64,000 bases of DNA from Streptomyces sp. CB01373. Its GTDB lineage: Bacteria; Actinomycetota; Actinomycetes; Streptomycetales; Streptomycetaceae. This document shows, piece by piece, positions 17,638 to 26,497 of this stretch. The position numbers and the translations under genes are program-made. The stretch lies in NCBI RefSeq assembly GCF_002803075.1, contig NZ_NNBK01000005.1, positions 160,478 through 224,477 on the forward strand, written 5' to 3'. The notes under the pieces are model-generated. The model was not told the DNA's origin. It worked only from the letters and a program-made list of their open reading frames with translations, and made no database searches. Positions within the stretch are counted from its first letter, which is position 1. Every line of letters begins with the position of its first letter.

Positions 17638-18132
17638 CTACCGCTGTCCGCTCTCCCCGGCCCGGCCGGGGCCCTTGATGTCGAGGGCCCGGGTCGTCTC
17701 CGGGTTGACGAGCAGCACCAGCGACGTGACGGCCACCACGGCGAGCACGATGCCGGCCGGGATGGCCACGCCGTCGGACCGCAGCAGGTTGTAGGCGACG
17801 GGCAGCGCCATGATCTGTGTGATGACCGCCGGTCCCCGGCTCCAGCCGCGGCGCAGCAGCAGTCCGCGGGCCGCGAGCAGCGGCAGCAGCGCGAGCACGA
17901 GCACCGTGATGCCGCCGGTGACGCCGGTCTGCCGGTCGCCCTCGGGGCCGGTGGCGCCCGCGACGAGCATCCAGATCCCGCCGACGACCAGCACGAGCCC
18001 TTCCAGCCCGGCCAGCGCCGCCGCGTACGTCAGCCGCCGCGGGCGGGGACCTGCGGCATCCGCCGCGTCCGTGGCGTCCGTGGGCTGCGTGTTCTTCGTG
18101 GGCTTCGGTGCGGGTTTGCGGTCACTGCTCAC
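17638..18132 (-). CDS. Four-span membrane protein of unknown function
   Basis: 164 residues. A hydrophilic Thr/Asp/Ala-rich N-terminus (residues 1-32) is followed by four hydrophobic helices: AALAGLEGLVLVVGGIWMLV, GITVLVLALLPLLAARGLLL, a third around AVITQIMALPVAYNLL, and GIVLAVVAVTSLVLLVN. No motif identifies a function. The start is GTG with only a weak ribosome site. It is convergent with sigH and divergent from the lipid kinase gene. Confidence 0.75.
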   Translation of the reverse strand: MSSDRKPAPKPTKNTQPTDATDAADAAGPRPRRLTYAAALAGLEGLVLVVGGIWMLVAGATGPEGDRQTGVTGGITVLVLALLPLLAARGLLLRRGWSRGPAVITQIMALPVAYNLLRSDGVAIPAGIVLAVVAVTSLVLLVNPETTRALDIKGPGRAGESGQR

Positions 18133-18248
18133 TCCAGCAGGGTAGCCGTCGCGGCCCGGACCACCGTGTGCAGGCTCACGCCCCGGCCTCTTACCCGATC
18201 CCTACCTCGGGGTGGGGTCGGTACTGTCCGGTAGGTACGCTGCACCTC

Positions 18249-19217
18249 ATGCGTGCACTTCTCGTGGTCAATCCGGCGGCAACCACCACAAGCGCACGTA
18301 CGCGCGACGTCCTGATCCACGCGCTCGCGAGCGAGATGAAGCTGGACGCGGTCACCACCGAGTACCGCGGCCACGCCCGCGACCTGGGCCGGCAGGCCGC
18401 TGACGGCGACGACATCGACCTGGTGGTGGCCCTCGGCGGCGACGGCACGGTCAACGAGGTCGTCAACGGTCTGCTGCACCGCGGCCCGGACCCCGAGCGC
18501 CTTCCCCGCCTGGCGGTGGTGCCCGGCGGCTCCACCAACGTCTTCGCCCGCGCCCTGGGCCTGCCCAACGACGCGGTGGAGGCCACCGGCGCGATCCTGG
18601 ACGCCCTGCGCCTGGGCAGCGAGCGCACGGTCGGCCTGGGTCTGGCCTCGGGCACGCCCGGCACCGACGACGCGGCGGTTCCGGAGCGCTGGTTCACCTT
18701 CAACGCCGGGCTCGGTTTCGACGCCGGCGTGGTCGGCCGGGTGGAGCAGCAGCGCGAGCGCGGCAAGAAGTCCACGCACGCGCTGTACGTACGGCAGGTG
18801 GTCCGCCAGTTCCTCGGGGAGTCGAGCCGGCGGCGCGGGTCGATCACCCTGGAGCGCGCCGGAGAGGACCCGCTGACCGACCTGGTGGCGGCGATAGTCT
18901 CGAACACCTCGCCGTGGACGTATCTCGGCAATCGCCCGATGTACACGTCACCTAAGGCCTCGTTCGATACCGGGCTCGATGTGCTCGGTCTCAGCCGCCT
19001 GTCGACCGCCGCGGTTGCCCGGTATGGCACCCAGTTGCTCACTTCGTCCCCCGAGCGCGGACCCCAGGGCAGGCATGCGGCCTCCCTGCACGATCTGACC
19101 CGCTTCACCTTGCATTCGAAGGTGCCGCTGCCCCTCCAGATGGACGGTGACCACCTGGGGCTGCGTCGAAGCGTGACGTTCACAGGCGTACGCCGTGCAC
19201 TGCGTGTGATTGTGTGA
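18249..19217 (+). CDS. Diacylglycerol/sphingosine kinase-like lipid kinase
   Basis: 322 residues. VVALGGDGTVNEVVNGL is the nucleotide-binding GGDGT motif of the DAGK catalytic domain, VVPGGSTNVFARALGLP follows as the second conserved block, and the C-terminal beta-sandwich holds FNAGLGFDAGVV. Such enzymes phosphorylate membrane lipids such as diacylglycerol. The N-terminus MRALLVVNPAATT is complete; the ATG looks leaderless, 7 nt after TACGCT (18236-18241). The lipid substrate cannot be read. Confidence 0.88.
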   Translation: MRALLVVNPAATTTSARTRDVLIHALASEMKLDAVTTEYRGHARDLGRQAADGDDIDLVVALGGDGTVNEVVNGLLHRGPDPERLPRLAVVPGGSTNVFARALGLPNDAVEATGAILDALRLGSERTVGLGLASGTPGTDDAAVPERWFTFNAGLGFDAGVVGRVEQQRERGKKSTHALYVRQVVRQFLGESSRRRGSITLERAGEDPLTDLVAAIVSNTSPWTYLGNRPMYTSPKASFDTGLDVLGLSRLSTAAVARYGTQLLTSSPERGPQGRHAASLHDLTRFTLHSKVPLPLQMDGDHLGLRRSVTFTGVRRALRVIV

Positions 19218-19533
19218 GTAGAAGGGGCGAAAGTCCTTTCACTCGAACGTTTAGGCCAGGATCCACCCCATGGAAGTACGGCTGTGACCTAGTCGACACC
19301 GAGGAATCAAAAAAAACTTTCCGGAAGGGGTTGTATCCGCCGCTGAGGTTTGCGAGTCTCTACGTGGCGATCGGGGCGGCCCACCACATGGGCCCCAGAG
19401 ATCACCAGAACCCCTCTACGAATCACAGGACCACGCCAGGGAACCTGGCAGTCGGCCCTTCCCTCGTCGAGGGATTCGTGAAAGCGTTCACATTCACAAG
19501 CAATCGCATGTAATACCAAGAGAGGTAGCAGCC
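19218..19533. other. Long leader/intergenic region upstream of wblE
   Basis: About 316 bases with no gene. It has lower GC than its surroundings and a run of eight or more A residues (19309-19316), unusual here. It presumably carries the wblE promoter(s) and a long untranslated leader. A GGAAT box at 19303 looks like a SigR -35, but the next GTT is 22 nt away rather than 18-19. Confidence 0.5.
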
Positions 19534-19791
19534 ATGGACTGGCGTCACAACGCCGTTTGCCGCGAGGAAGACCCCGAGCTGTTCTTCCCCATCGGCAACA
19601 CCGGTCCTGCGCTGCTGCAGATCGAGGAAGCCAAGGCCGTCTGCCGTCGCTGCCCGGTTATGGAGCAGTGCCTGCAGTGGGCGCTCGAGTCCGGTCAGGA
19701 CTCCGGCGTCTGGGGTGGTCTCAGCGAGGACGAGCGTCGCGCGATGAAGCGCCGCGCCGCCCGCAACCGGGCTCGTCAGGCCTCCGCCTGA
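19534..19791 (+). CDS. wblE: WhiB-like iron-sulfur transcription factor WblE
   Basis: 85 residues. Four cysteines (C9, C37, C40, C46) ligate a 4Fe-4S cluster; GVWGGLSEDERRAMKRRAARNRAR is the G[VI]WGG turn plus the basic DNA-binding tail of Wbl proteins. It matches the highly conserved WblE of Streptomyces almost throughout, and position next to a PdtaS-like kinase is conserved. Wbl proteins act with sigma region 4. AGAGAGG precedes the ATG. A strong hairpin ends the unit. Confidence 0.95.
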   Translation: MDWRHNAVCREEDPELFFPIGNTGPALLQIEEAKAVCRRCPVMEQCLQWALESGQDSGVWGGLSEDERRAMKRRAARNRARQASA

Positions 19792-19910
19792 CCACAGCCA
19801 CCCCGCTGACAGCCTGAGCTTGGCGGCGCGTGCAACGAGTACGCATCTCCCGCCCCCGAGCCGCAGCGCGCAGTACCCCCGATGCGCACACAGGACGCAA
19901 CGAGCGACTG

Positions 19911-19936
19911 GCCCCGGACCGACCTCGGTCCGGGGC
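19911..19936. terminator. Bidirectional hairpin between wblE and the histidine kinase gene
   Basis: An 11-bp GC-rich stem (GCCCCGGACCG and complement) with a 4-nt loop is followed by TCTTT on the + strand and lies 38 nt before the convergent kinase stop. Confidence 0.75.
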
Positions 19937-19974
19937 TCTTTGCTGTGCGGGGACCGACGCTCCTGCCGTGCGGG

Positions 19975-21450
19975 CTACTTGTGCGTCTGCACGGGAATGT
20001 CGAGGACCACTCGGGTGCCGCGCTCCGGGGCCGGCACCATGTCGAAGGTGCCGCCCAACTCCCCCTCGACCAGGGTCCGTACGATCTGCAGGCCGAGGTT
20101 GCCCGAGCTGTGCGGGTCGAAGCCGTCGGGCAGACCCACGCCGTCGTCCTGGACGGTGACGAGCAGCCGGGCCTCGCGCGAGGTGCCGCCGCGGACCGCG
20201 GAGACCTCCACCGTCCCCGTCTCGCCCTCGCGGAAGCCGTGTTCCAGGGCGTTCTGCAGGACCTCGGTCAGCACCATGGACAGCGGGGTGGCGACCTCCG
20301 CGTCCAGGATCCCGAAACGGCCGCTGCGCCGGCCGGTCACCTTGCCCGGGGAGATCTCGGCGACCATCGCGAGCACCCGGTCGGCGATCTCGTCGAACTC
20401 CACGCGCTCGTCCAGGTTCTGGGACAGCGTCTCGTGCACGATGGCGATCGAGCCGACCCGGCGGACCGCCTCCTCAAGGGCCTCGCGGCCACGCTCCGAC
20501 TCGATGCGCCGGGCCTGCAGCCTGAGCAGCGCCGCCACCGTCTGGAGGTTGTTCTTGACCCGGTGGTGGATCTCCCGGATCGTCGCGTCCTTGGTGATCA
20601 ACTCTCGCTCGCGGCGGCGCAGTTCCGTCACGTCCCGGAGCAGCACCAGCGACCCTATGCGTGTGCCCTTGGGTTTGAGCGGGATGGCCCGGAACTGGAT
20701 CACCCCGTCGTGGGCCTCGATCTCGAACTCCCGCGGTGCCCAGCCGCTGGCCAGCTTCACCAGCGCCTCGTCCACCGGGGCCCGGGAGGGGGCGAGTTCG
20801 GCGGTGGTCTCGCCCAGGTGGTGGCCGACGAGGTCGGCGGCGAGGCCGAGGCGGTGGTAGGCGGAGAGCGCGTTGGGCGAGGCGTACTGGACGATGCCGT
20901 CCGCGTCCAGCCGGATCAGGCCGTCGCCGACCCGGGGCGAGGCGTCCATGTCGACCTGCTGGTCCGGGAACGGGAAGGAGCCTGCCGCGATCATCTGCGC
21001 CAGGTCCGAGGCGCTCTGCAGATACGTCAGCTCCAGCCGGCTCGGGGTGCGCACGGTGAGCAGGTTGGTGTTGCGCGCGATGACGCCGAGGACGCGTCCC
21101 TGGCGCCGCACCGGGATGGACTCGACGCGGACCGGGACCTCCTCGCGCCACTCGGGGTCGCCCTCCCGCACGATCCGGCCCTCGTCGAGCGCGGCGTCCA
21201 GCATCGGGCGGCGGCCGCGCGGGACGAGGTGGCCGACCATGTCGTTCTGGTACGAGGTGGGACCGGTGTTGGGGCGCATCTGGGCGACCGAGACGTACCG
21301 GGTGCCGTCCATGGTGGGGACCCACAGAACCAGGTCGGCGAAGGAGAGGTCGGAGAGCAGCTGCCACTCCGAGACCAGCATGTGCAGCCACTCGAGATCG
21401 GAGTCGTCGAGCGCGGTGTGCTGGCGTACGAGTTCGTTCATGGAGGGCAC
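19975..21450 (-). CDS. PdtaS-like sensor histidine kinase (GAF-PAS-HisKA_2)
   Basis: 491 residues, no membrane span, so a cytosolic sensor. An N-terminal GAF-like domain (~1-145) is followed by a PAS domain (~165-280: DGLIRLDADGIVQYASPNALSAYHRLG split), then the HisKA_2 box EIHHRVKNNLQTVAALLRLQARR with phospho-acceptor His296 and an HATPase_c domain (EVLQNALEHGF, DDGVGLPDGF, GNLGLQIVRTLV). This is the layout of mycobacterial PdtaS, which works with an RNA-binding ANTAR regulator; no such partner lies here. The GTG start appears leaderless, 7 nt after TACGCT on the minus strand. Confidence 0.88.
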   Translation of the reverse strand: MPSMNELVRQHTALDDSDLEWLHMLVSEWQLLSDLSFADLVLWVPTMDGTRYVSVAQMRPNTGPTSYQNDMVGHLVPRGRRPMLDAALDEGRIVREGDPEWREEVPVRVESIPVRRQGRVLGVIARNTNLLTVRTPSRLELTYLQSASDLAQMIAAGSFPFPDQQVDMDASPRVGDGLIRLDADGIVQYASPNALSAYHRLGLAADLVGHHLGETTAELAPSRAPVDEALVKLASGWAPREFEIEAHDGVIQFRAIPLKPKGTRIGSLVLLRDVTELRRRERELITKDATIREIHHRVKNNLQTVAALLRLQARRIESERGREALEEAVRRVGSIAIVHETLSQNLDERVEFDEIADRVLAMVAEISPGKVTGRRSGRFGILDAEVATPLSMVLTEVLQNALEHGFREGETGTVEVSAVRGGTSREARLLVTVQDDGVGLPDGFDPHSSGNLGLQIVRTLVEGELGGTFDMVPAPERGTRVVLDIPVQTHK

Positions 21451-21775
21451 GTCTGCGAGCGTACCCGTGCATTTGTGCGGGCCCGAATCGAGCGGAGGCG
21501 GCGGAGGCCGCAAAGGCGCGGGGCCCCCGGAGACACCCGCGGGCCGCGGCGCCTGAGAGGGACCCTCAACCCTCCCGGCACCGCAGCCCGGAGCAGCATC
21601 GGCCGCGGGCGTGCGGTCCCGGTCGGCCGAAGGATGAGGAACCGGGGCAGTCAGGGCAGAGAGCTCCGGATCCTCGGTCCGCCTTCCTGTGCGGGGAAGG
21701 CGGAGGCTCGTGCGTTCACCTGTCGTGCGCGGGCGGGGCCGCGCGTGTGCGCTCTTCGAGACGTCTCCGCAGCAT

Positions 21776-21791
21776 TCTGGACTAGACCACT
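21776..21791. promoter_or_regulatory. DasR operator-like site (dre), isolated
   Basis: TCTGGACTAGACCACT matches 14 of 16 positions of the dre consensus ACTGGTCTAGACCACT and has the central TGG-N6-CCA dyad. It lies ~370 bp before nagB and ~330 bp before the kinase gene, so which gene it serves is unclear. Confidence 0.65.
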
Positions 21792-22074
21792 TGCCCTGTC
21801 CATGCGCGGGACGGTAGTTGTTGTGTTTTCTTCACCGAACGACCGGTCGGCCGGAACTTCCGGATCATCCGGCGTGTCCCCCGCAGCCTAGCCCGCCCCG
21901 CTGGGCAGTGGGGCCGGATGGCGGGGGCGATTTCCGTGAGTACCTCGGCTTCCCCCGGCTCACGCCGTCGTACGCCGGTCGCGATCCGGGCCCGGACGTC
22001 CGCCCCCGCGGCTTCGGGCACGGGGACGGACGGGCACGGCGCGGCGGGGCCCTACTCTGTTAGATTGGGCGTGG

Positions 22075-22090
22075 ATTGGTCTAAACCACA
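22075..22090. promoter_or_regulatory. DasR operator (dre) upstream of nagB
   Basis: ATTGGTCTAAACCACA, with the dyad TGGTCTAAACCA, lies 58 nt before the nagB start. nagB is an established DasR target in S. coelicolor. Confidence 0.85.
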
Positions 22091-22147
22091 CGACCCCCGT
22101 TACCGGGTCCGTCCCCTTCAGATCCACTTCAGATCGGCAGGCCCAGC

Positions 22148-22933
22148 GTGGAAGTTGTCATCGTTCCGGACGCCAGAGCGGGCGGCGAACTCATCGCCGA
22201 GGCGATGGCGCAGCTGCTCCGGCGCAAGCCCGACGCCCTGCTCGGCGTGGCCACGGGCTCCACTCCCCTGCCCGTGTACCAGGCGCTGGCGGCCAAGGTG
22301 CGCTCGGGTGCGGCGGACCTCTCGCGGGCGCGGATCGCCCAGCTCGACGAGTACGTGGGGCTGCCCGCCGAGCATCCCGAGTCCTACCGCTCGGTGCTGC
22401 GCCGGGAGGTGCTGGAGCCGCTCGGCATCGGGATGGACGCCTTCCTCGGGCCCGACGGCACGGCCGACGACGTCCGGTCGGCCTGCGCGGCCTACGACCG
22501 GGCGCTCGCCGAGGCCGGCGGCGTCGATCTGCAACTGCTCGGGATCGGGACGGACGGGCACATCGGGTTCAACGAGCCGTGCTCGTCGCTCGCCTCGCGC
22601 ACCCGGATCAAGACGCTCACCGAGCAGACCCGCGCCGACAACGCGCGCTTCTTCGACGGCGACGTCGAGCAGGTGCCGCACCACGTGATCACGCAGGGCA
22701 TCGGGACGATCCTGGAGGCCCGGCACCTGGTGCTGCTGGCCACGGGCGAGGGCAAGGCGGACGCGGTCGCGGCGACCGTCGAGGGCCCGCTGGCGGCCGT
22801 CTGCCCCGCCTCGGCCCTCCAGCTCCACCCGCACGCCACGGTCGTCGCCGACGAGGCCGCCGCGTCCAAGCTGAAGCTGGCCGACTACTTCCGCCACACC
22901 TACGTCAACAAGCCGGACTGGCAGGGCATCTGA
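22148..22933 (+). CDS. nagB: Glucosamine-6-phosphate deaminase
   Basis: 261 residues. The enzyme converts glucosamine-6-phosphate to fructose-6-phosphate and ammonia, feeding chitin-derived sugar into glycolysis. LGVATGSTPLPVYQAL is the phosphate loop, IAQLDEYVGL carries the catalytic Asp, and LLGIGTDGHIGFNEP the second active-site block; TQGIGTILEARHLVLLATGEGKADA completes the family pattern. The start is a GTG with a weak GGCAGG upstream. A dre site in the promoter indicates repression by DasR. A 16-bp hairpin separates it from convergent dasD. Confidence 0.95.
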   Translation: MEVVIVPDARAGGELIAEAMAQLLRRKPDALLGVATGSTPLPVYQALAAKVRSGAADLSRARIAQLDEYVGLPAEHPESYRSVLRREVLEPLGIGMDAFLGPDGTADDVRSACAAYDRALAEAGGVDLQLLGIGTDGHIGFNEPCSSLASRTRIKTLTEQTRADNARFFDGDVEQVPHHVITQGIGTILEARHLVLLATGEGKADAVAATVEGPLAAVCPASALQLHPHATVVADEAAASKLKLADYFRHTYVNKPDWQGI

Positions 22934-22947
22934 CCTTCGGCCCACCC

Positions 22948-22982
22948 TGACGCCGGCCACCCCCTGGGGGTGGCCGGCGTCA
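22948..22982. terminator. Bidirectional hairpin between nagB and dasD
   Basis: A perfect 16-bp stem (TGACGCCGGCCACCCC with its complement) closes a 3-nt loop between the convergent genes. Confidence 0.8.
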
Positions 22983-23039
22983 CCGTGTCGGCAGCCGTGC
23001 GGCTCGGCCGTGGCGAGAGGCCGGTGGGCGGTGGGCGGT

Positions 23040-24530
23040 TCACGCGCCCGTCAGGATCTCCGCCGCCGCTCTGCCGCAGACGCGGGCCGCGCCGTGGGTG
23101 GCGATGTGGAGGGGGCCACGCGGGGGTGCCTGGGGGACGCCCATTTCGATGATCACCGTGTCCGGGCGGGCCGCGAGCAGGGTGTCCAGGGCCGCGGCCA
23201 TCCAGGGGTGGCGGTGCTCGTCGCGGACGACGGCCACCACACGCCGGGTGCCGGCCTCCTGGAGGGCCGCGCGGCCCGCGTCCTCGCCGGCGAAGCTGCC
23301 TGTCCGGGTGCCCGGCAGGAGGCGGCCGAGCTCGGCGGCCACGCCCCACGGGGTCTCGTCACCGACGGCGATGTTGGCGACGGGGGTGAAGGCGGCGACG
23401 TAGGGCGGCTCCGTGAGCGGGGTGAAGCCGTCCGCGGCGGTGACGCGCAGCGCGCGCCGGGCCGCCCGCAGTCCGACCTCCGGGTCGGCGGCGTCCCGCG
23501 CCCCGGCCCGGTTCCCGGCCGCGGCGGTCCAGCGGGCCAGGGCGCGGACCCGTTCGGCCGCGTCGGCCAGCCGTTCCTCGGGCAGTTCCCCGGAGCGGAC
23601 GGCGGCGACCAGGGTGTCGCGCAGACCGGTCACGGTCTCGTCGTCGGCCAGTCCGCCGCCCACGCAGATCGCGTCGGCACCGGCGGCGACGGCCAGGACG
23701 CTGCCGCGCCGGATGCCGTAGTTGTCCGCGATGGCCCGCATCTCCATGCCGTCGGTGACGATCAGGCCCTCGTAGCCGAGTTCGCCGCGCAGCAGGTCGG
23801 TCAGCACCCGGCGGGACAACGTTGCCGGAAGCTCCGGGTCCAGGGCCGGGACCAGGATGTGGGCGCTCATCACGGCCTTGCTGCCGGCGGCGATCGCCGC
23901 GCGGAACGGGGCCAGTTCGCGCGCCTGGAGCACGTCGCCGCCCACGTCGATGCGGGGCATCGCGTGGTGCGAGTCCACGGCGGTGTCGCCGTGCCCGGGG
24001 AAGTGCTTGGTACAGGCGGCGACCCCGGCGGACTGGAGGCCGGTGACGTAGGCGGCGGTGTGCCGGGCGGCCAGGCCGGTGGAGGCGCCGAAGGACCGTA
24101 CGCCGATGACCGGGTTGCCGGGGTTGGAGTTGACGTCGGCGGAGGGCGCCCAGTTGAGGTTCACCCCGCACTCGGCCAGCCGCCGGCCGAGTTCGCGCGC
24201 GACGGCCTCGGTCAGCTCCACGTCGTCCACCGCGCCCAGCGCGTGGTTGCCGGGGAAGCTGGAGCCGGTGCGCACCTCCAGACGGGTGACGTCGCCGCCC
24301 TCCTCGTCGACGGCGACCAGGACGTCCTCGCGTTCGGCGCGCAACTGGGCGGTGAGGGCGGCGAGCTGTTCGGGCGAGGCGATGTTCCGGCCGAACAGTC
24401 CGACCGAGGACAGCCCCTCACCGAGGCGCCGGAGCAGCCAGTCGGGGGCCGTGGTCCCGGTGAAGCCGGGCTGGAGGACGGTCAGCGCGTCGCGGGTGAG
24501 TGTGTCGGTGCCGCTGGCGATTGTCGTCAT
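23040..24530 (-). CDS. dasD: Family-3 glycoside hydrolase (beta-N-acetylglucosaminidase type)
   Basis: 496 residues without a signal peptide, so intracellular. The GH3 barrel carries VGLFGRNIASPEQL, the diagnostic CTKHFPGHGDTAVDSHHA (general acid/base Asp-His dyad of NagZ-like enzymes) and the nucleophile Asp in GLIVTDGMEM. About 170 C-terminal residues form an additional alpha/beta domain. It would split imported chitobiose-type sugars into GlcNAc. It starts 9 nt after dasC, the last gene of the das transport operon, so it is co-expressed under DasR. Confidence 0.9.
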   Translation of the reverse strand: MTTIASGTDTLTRDALTVLQPGFTGTTAPDWLLRRLGEGLSSVGLFGRNIASPEQLAALTAQLRAEREDVLVAVDEEGGDVTRLEVRTGSSFPGNHALGAVDDVELTEAVARELGRRLAECGVNLNWAPSADVNSNPGNPVIGVRSFGASTGLAARHTAAYVTGLQSAGVAACTKHFPGHGDTAVDSHHAMPRIDVGGDVLQARELAPFRAAIAAGSKAVMSAHILVPALDPELPATLSRRVLTDLLRGELGYEGLIVTDGMEMRAIADNYGIRRGSVLAVAAGADAICVGGGLADDETVTGLRDTLVAAVRSGELPEERLADAAERVRALARWTAAAGNRAGARDAADPEVGLRAARRALRVTAADGFTPLTEPPYVAAFTPVANIAVGDETPWGVAAELGRLLPGTRTGSFAGEDAGRAALQEAGTRRVVAVVRDEHRHPWMAAALDTLLAARPDTVIIEMGVPQAPPRGPLHIATHGAARVCGRAAAEILTGA

Positions 24531-24539
24531 CGGGTGGCG

Positions 24540-25391
24540 TTATCCCTTCACGGCGCCCGCGGTCAGGCCCGCGGCCATCTTGCGCTGGACGAGCAGGAAC
24601 AGGACGACGATCGGTATGGCCATCATCGTGGCTCCGGCCATCATCGGGGCGTATTCGGTGCCGTGCTTGGTGGTGAAGTTGGCGAGCCAGACCGTCGCGG
24701 TCTGGTGCTCCTGGCTGAGCAGCATGAGGGCGTACAGGTACTCGTTCCAGGCCTGGATGAAGCCGTAGACCGAGGTGGCGACCAGGCCGGGGGCCAGCAG
24801 CGGGAAGACGACCCGGATGAAGGCGCCGGTGCGGGAGCAGCCGTCGACCATGGCGGCCTCCTCCAGCTCCCGGGGGATGTTGACGATGAAGCCGCGCAAC
24901 GTCCACACGGTGAAGGGGAGGATGAAGGTCAGATAGGTGATGATCAGCCCGGTGAGCCTGTCGTACTGCCCGAGGTCGTTCAGCAGCAGGAAGATCGGGA
25001 TGATCATGGCGATCAGCGGCACCATCTGCACCGCCAGGATGCCCACGATCACGACCTTGCGTCCGCGGAAGGCGAAGCGGGAGATGGCGAGCGCGGCCAG
25101 CATGCCCACGACCACGCCGATCGCCACCACCGACAACGACACGATCAGGCTGCGGCCGACCGGGCCCCAGAAGTCGGCGATGTCCAGCGCCCGGCGGAAG
25201 TTCGCGAGGGAGAGCCCAGTGGGCAGCAGGCTCGGGTCCGGGTCGATGGCGTCCCTGGACGGCTTGAACGCGGTGTTGAGCATCCAGTAGAAGGGGAAGC
25301 CGACGATGACGAAGACGAGCAGGCCGAGCAGGTTCCAGCCGAGCCTCGCCCTCCGGCGGCGGGGAGATGCGAGGGTACTCGTGCCGCTCAT
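24540..25391 (-). CDS. dasC: Chitosugar ABC transporter permease DasC
   Basis: 283 residues, six membrane spans, MalG-type. The EAA loop reads ELEEAAMVDGCSRTGAFIRVVFPLLAPG, and FIQAWNEYLYALMLL is the typical CUT1 span. The ATG overlaps the dasB stop. No ATPase is encoded nearby; S. coelicolor Das uses the shared ATPase MsiK encoded elsewhere, and the same is inferred here. Confidence 0.93.
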   Translation of the reverse strand: MSGTSTLASPRRRRARLGWNLLGLLVFVIVGFPFYWMLNTAFKPSRDAIDPDPSLLPTGLSLANFRRALDIADFWGPVGRSLIVSLSVVAIGVVVGMLAALAISRFAFRGRKVVIVGILAVQMVPLIAMIIPIFLLLNDLGQYDRLTGLIITYLTFILPFTVWTLRGFIVNIPRELEEAAMVDGCSRTGAFIRVVFPLLAPGLVATSVYGFIQAWNEYLYALMLLSQEHQTATVWLANFTTKHGTEYAPMMAGATMMAIPIVVLFLLVQRKMAAGLTAGAVKG

Positions 25392-26374
25392 TCGACTTCT
25401 CCGATCTTCAGCATCTGGCGCATGTACACGGCGACCACGCCGAGCAGCAGCAAGACGGTGATCAAGGCGATCGCCGAACCCTGCGCGTAGTCGTTGACCA
25501 CGAACGCGCGGTCGTAGGAATAGGTGTTGAGGACCTGGAACTCCGCCTCGGGGTGGCCGCCCCGCATCACGAACACCTGCGGGAAGACCCCCATGTCCCA
25601 GATCACCGACAGGGTCGTGAGCATCACGATGACCGGCTTGAGGATCGGCAGGGTGACATGGCGGAAGACGCCCCAGGCGCCCGCGCCGTCCAGCCGTGCG
25701 GCCTCCTCCAGTTCGCTGGGCACCTGGGTCAGGCCCGCGCTGAGCGTGATGGTGACGAAGGGCACGGCGCCCCACACCACCAGCAGCATGATCACGGCCA
25801 GCCCCTCGGGCCCGCTTGCGAACCAGTTGTGGCCGACCATGTCGACGCCGGGCAGCCTGCTGAGCAGCGCGTTGAGGACGCCGTAGTCGGAGTCGAAGAG
25901 CCACTTGAAGACGGTGGTGGCCACGATGACAGGCATGCCCCAGCTGGCCACCAGCACGATGTTGATCAGCACCTTCACCCAGCCGGACACCCGCTGCAGC
26001 AGCAGCGCGAACGCCATGCCGGCGACCATGGTGAGGACCACACAGCCGGCGGCGAAGACGATCGTGCGCAGGACGACCGCCCAGAACTCACTGTCGCCCA
26101 GCACGTTCCGGAAGTTGGCGAACCCCGCCCATTCGGCTGATCGGAAGCCCCACAGCTCCGACTGGCCGAACTTCTGGAAGGAGACCGTGACCAGACGCGC
26201 CAGGGGGTACGCCATGACCAGGGTCAGCACCAGCAGGCAGGGCGCGAGCAGCAGCCACGGGGTCGCGGCCCCGCCGGAGGTGCGCTGTCCCCGTGGCCGG
26301 TCGGGGACGGCGGGTGGCGGTGCCTGCCGCGGTGGCGGCACCTTGGCAGGGGTGGTCGTGTCTGCGGCACTCAT
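25388..26374 (-). CDS. dasB: Chitosugar ABC transporter permease DasB
   Basis: 328 residues, six membrane spans, MalF-type. A ~40-residue Pro-rich cytoplasmic N-terminus precedes the first span. The EAA loop is ELEEAARLDGAGAWGVFRHVTLPILKP. It pairs with DasC to form the channel for N,N'-diacetylchitobiose and GlcNAc. It is separated from dasA by a strong hairpin, and its stop overlaps the dasC start. Confidence 0.93.
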   Translation of the reverse strand: MSAADTTTPAKVPPPRQAPPPAVPDRPRGQRTSGGAATPWLLLAPCLLVLTLVMAYPLARLVTVSFQKFGQSELWGFRSAEWAGFANFRNVLGDSEFWAVVLRTIVFAAGCVVLTMVAGMAFALLLQRVSGWVKVLINIVLVASWGMPVIVATTVFKWLFDSDYGVLNALLSRLPGVDMVGHNWFASGPEGLAVIMLLVVWGAVPFVTITLSAGLTQVPSELEEAARLDGAGAWGVFRHVTLPILKPVIVMLTTLSVIWDMGVFPQVFVMRGGHPEAEFQVLNTYSYDRAFVVNDYAQGSAIALITVLLLLGVVAVYMRQMLKIGEVE

Positions 26375-26417
26375 CGCGCGCTCCTCAGCGGTCCCTCAGG
26401 TCGTACGAAGGCCAAGC

Positions 26418-26457
26418 CCCGTACGACCGTGCGCGGGCCGGCGCACGGTCGTACGGG
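26418..26457 (-). terminator. 17-bp hairpin between dasA and dasB
   Basis: CCCGTACGACCGTGCGC and its perfect complement enclose a 6-nt loop in the dasA-dasB spacer. It is most likely a partial terminator or mRNA stabiliser that keeps dasA message in excess over the permease genes. Confidence 0.75.
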
Positions 26458-26497
26458 AAGCAGGGCCCCGCTGCGGTCGCAGGACCCCGCGTTCCTG

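Larger units (their letters stand above)
21451..22147. other. 697-bp divergent gap between kinase gene and nagB holding two DasR-like sites
   Basis: No open frame here has coding character on either strand. It holds the kinase promoter next to 21460, one DasR-like operator in the middle (21776-21791) and one just before nagB. The rest is GC-rich and unexplained. Confidence 0.5.

Noticed and set aside
19303..19332. SigR-type promoter before wblE
   Set aside because: GGAAT and GTT are present, but 22 nt apart instead of 18-19.
21782..22021. 79-codon minus-strand frame in the nagB upstream gap
   Set aside because: No ribosome site, Arg-rich low-complexity text, and it overlaps the DasR-like site; not supported as a gene.
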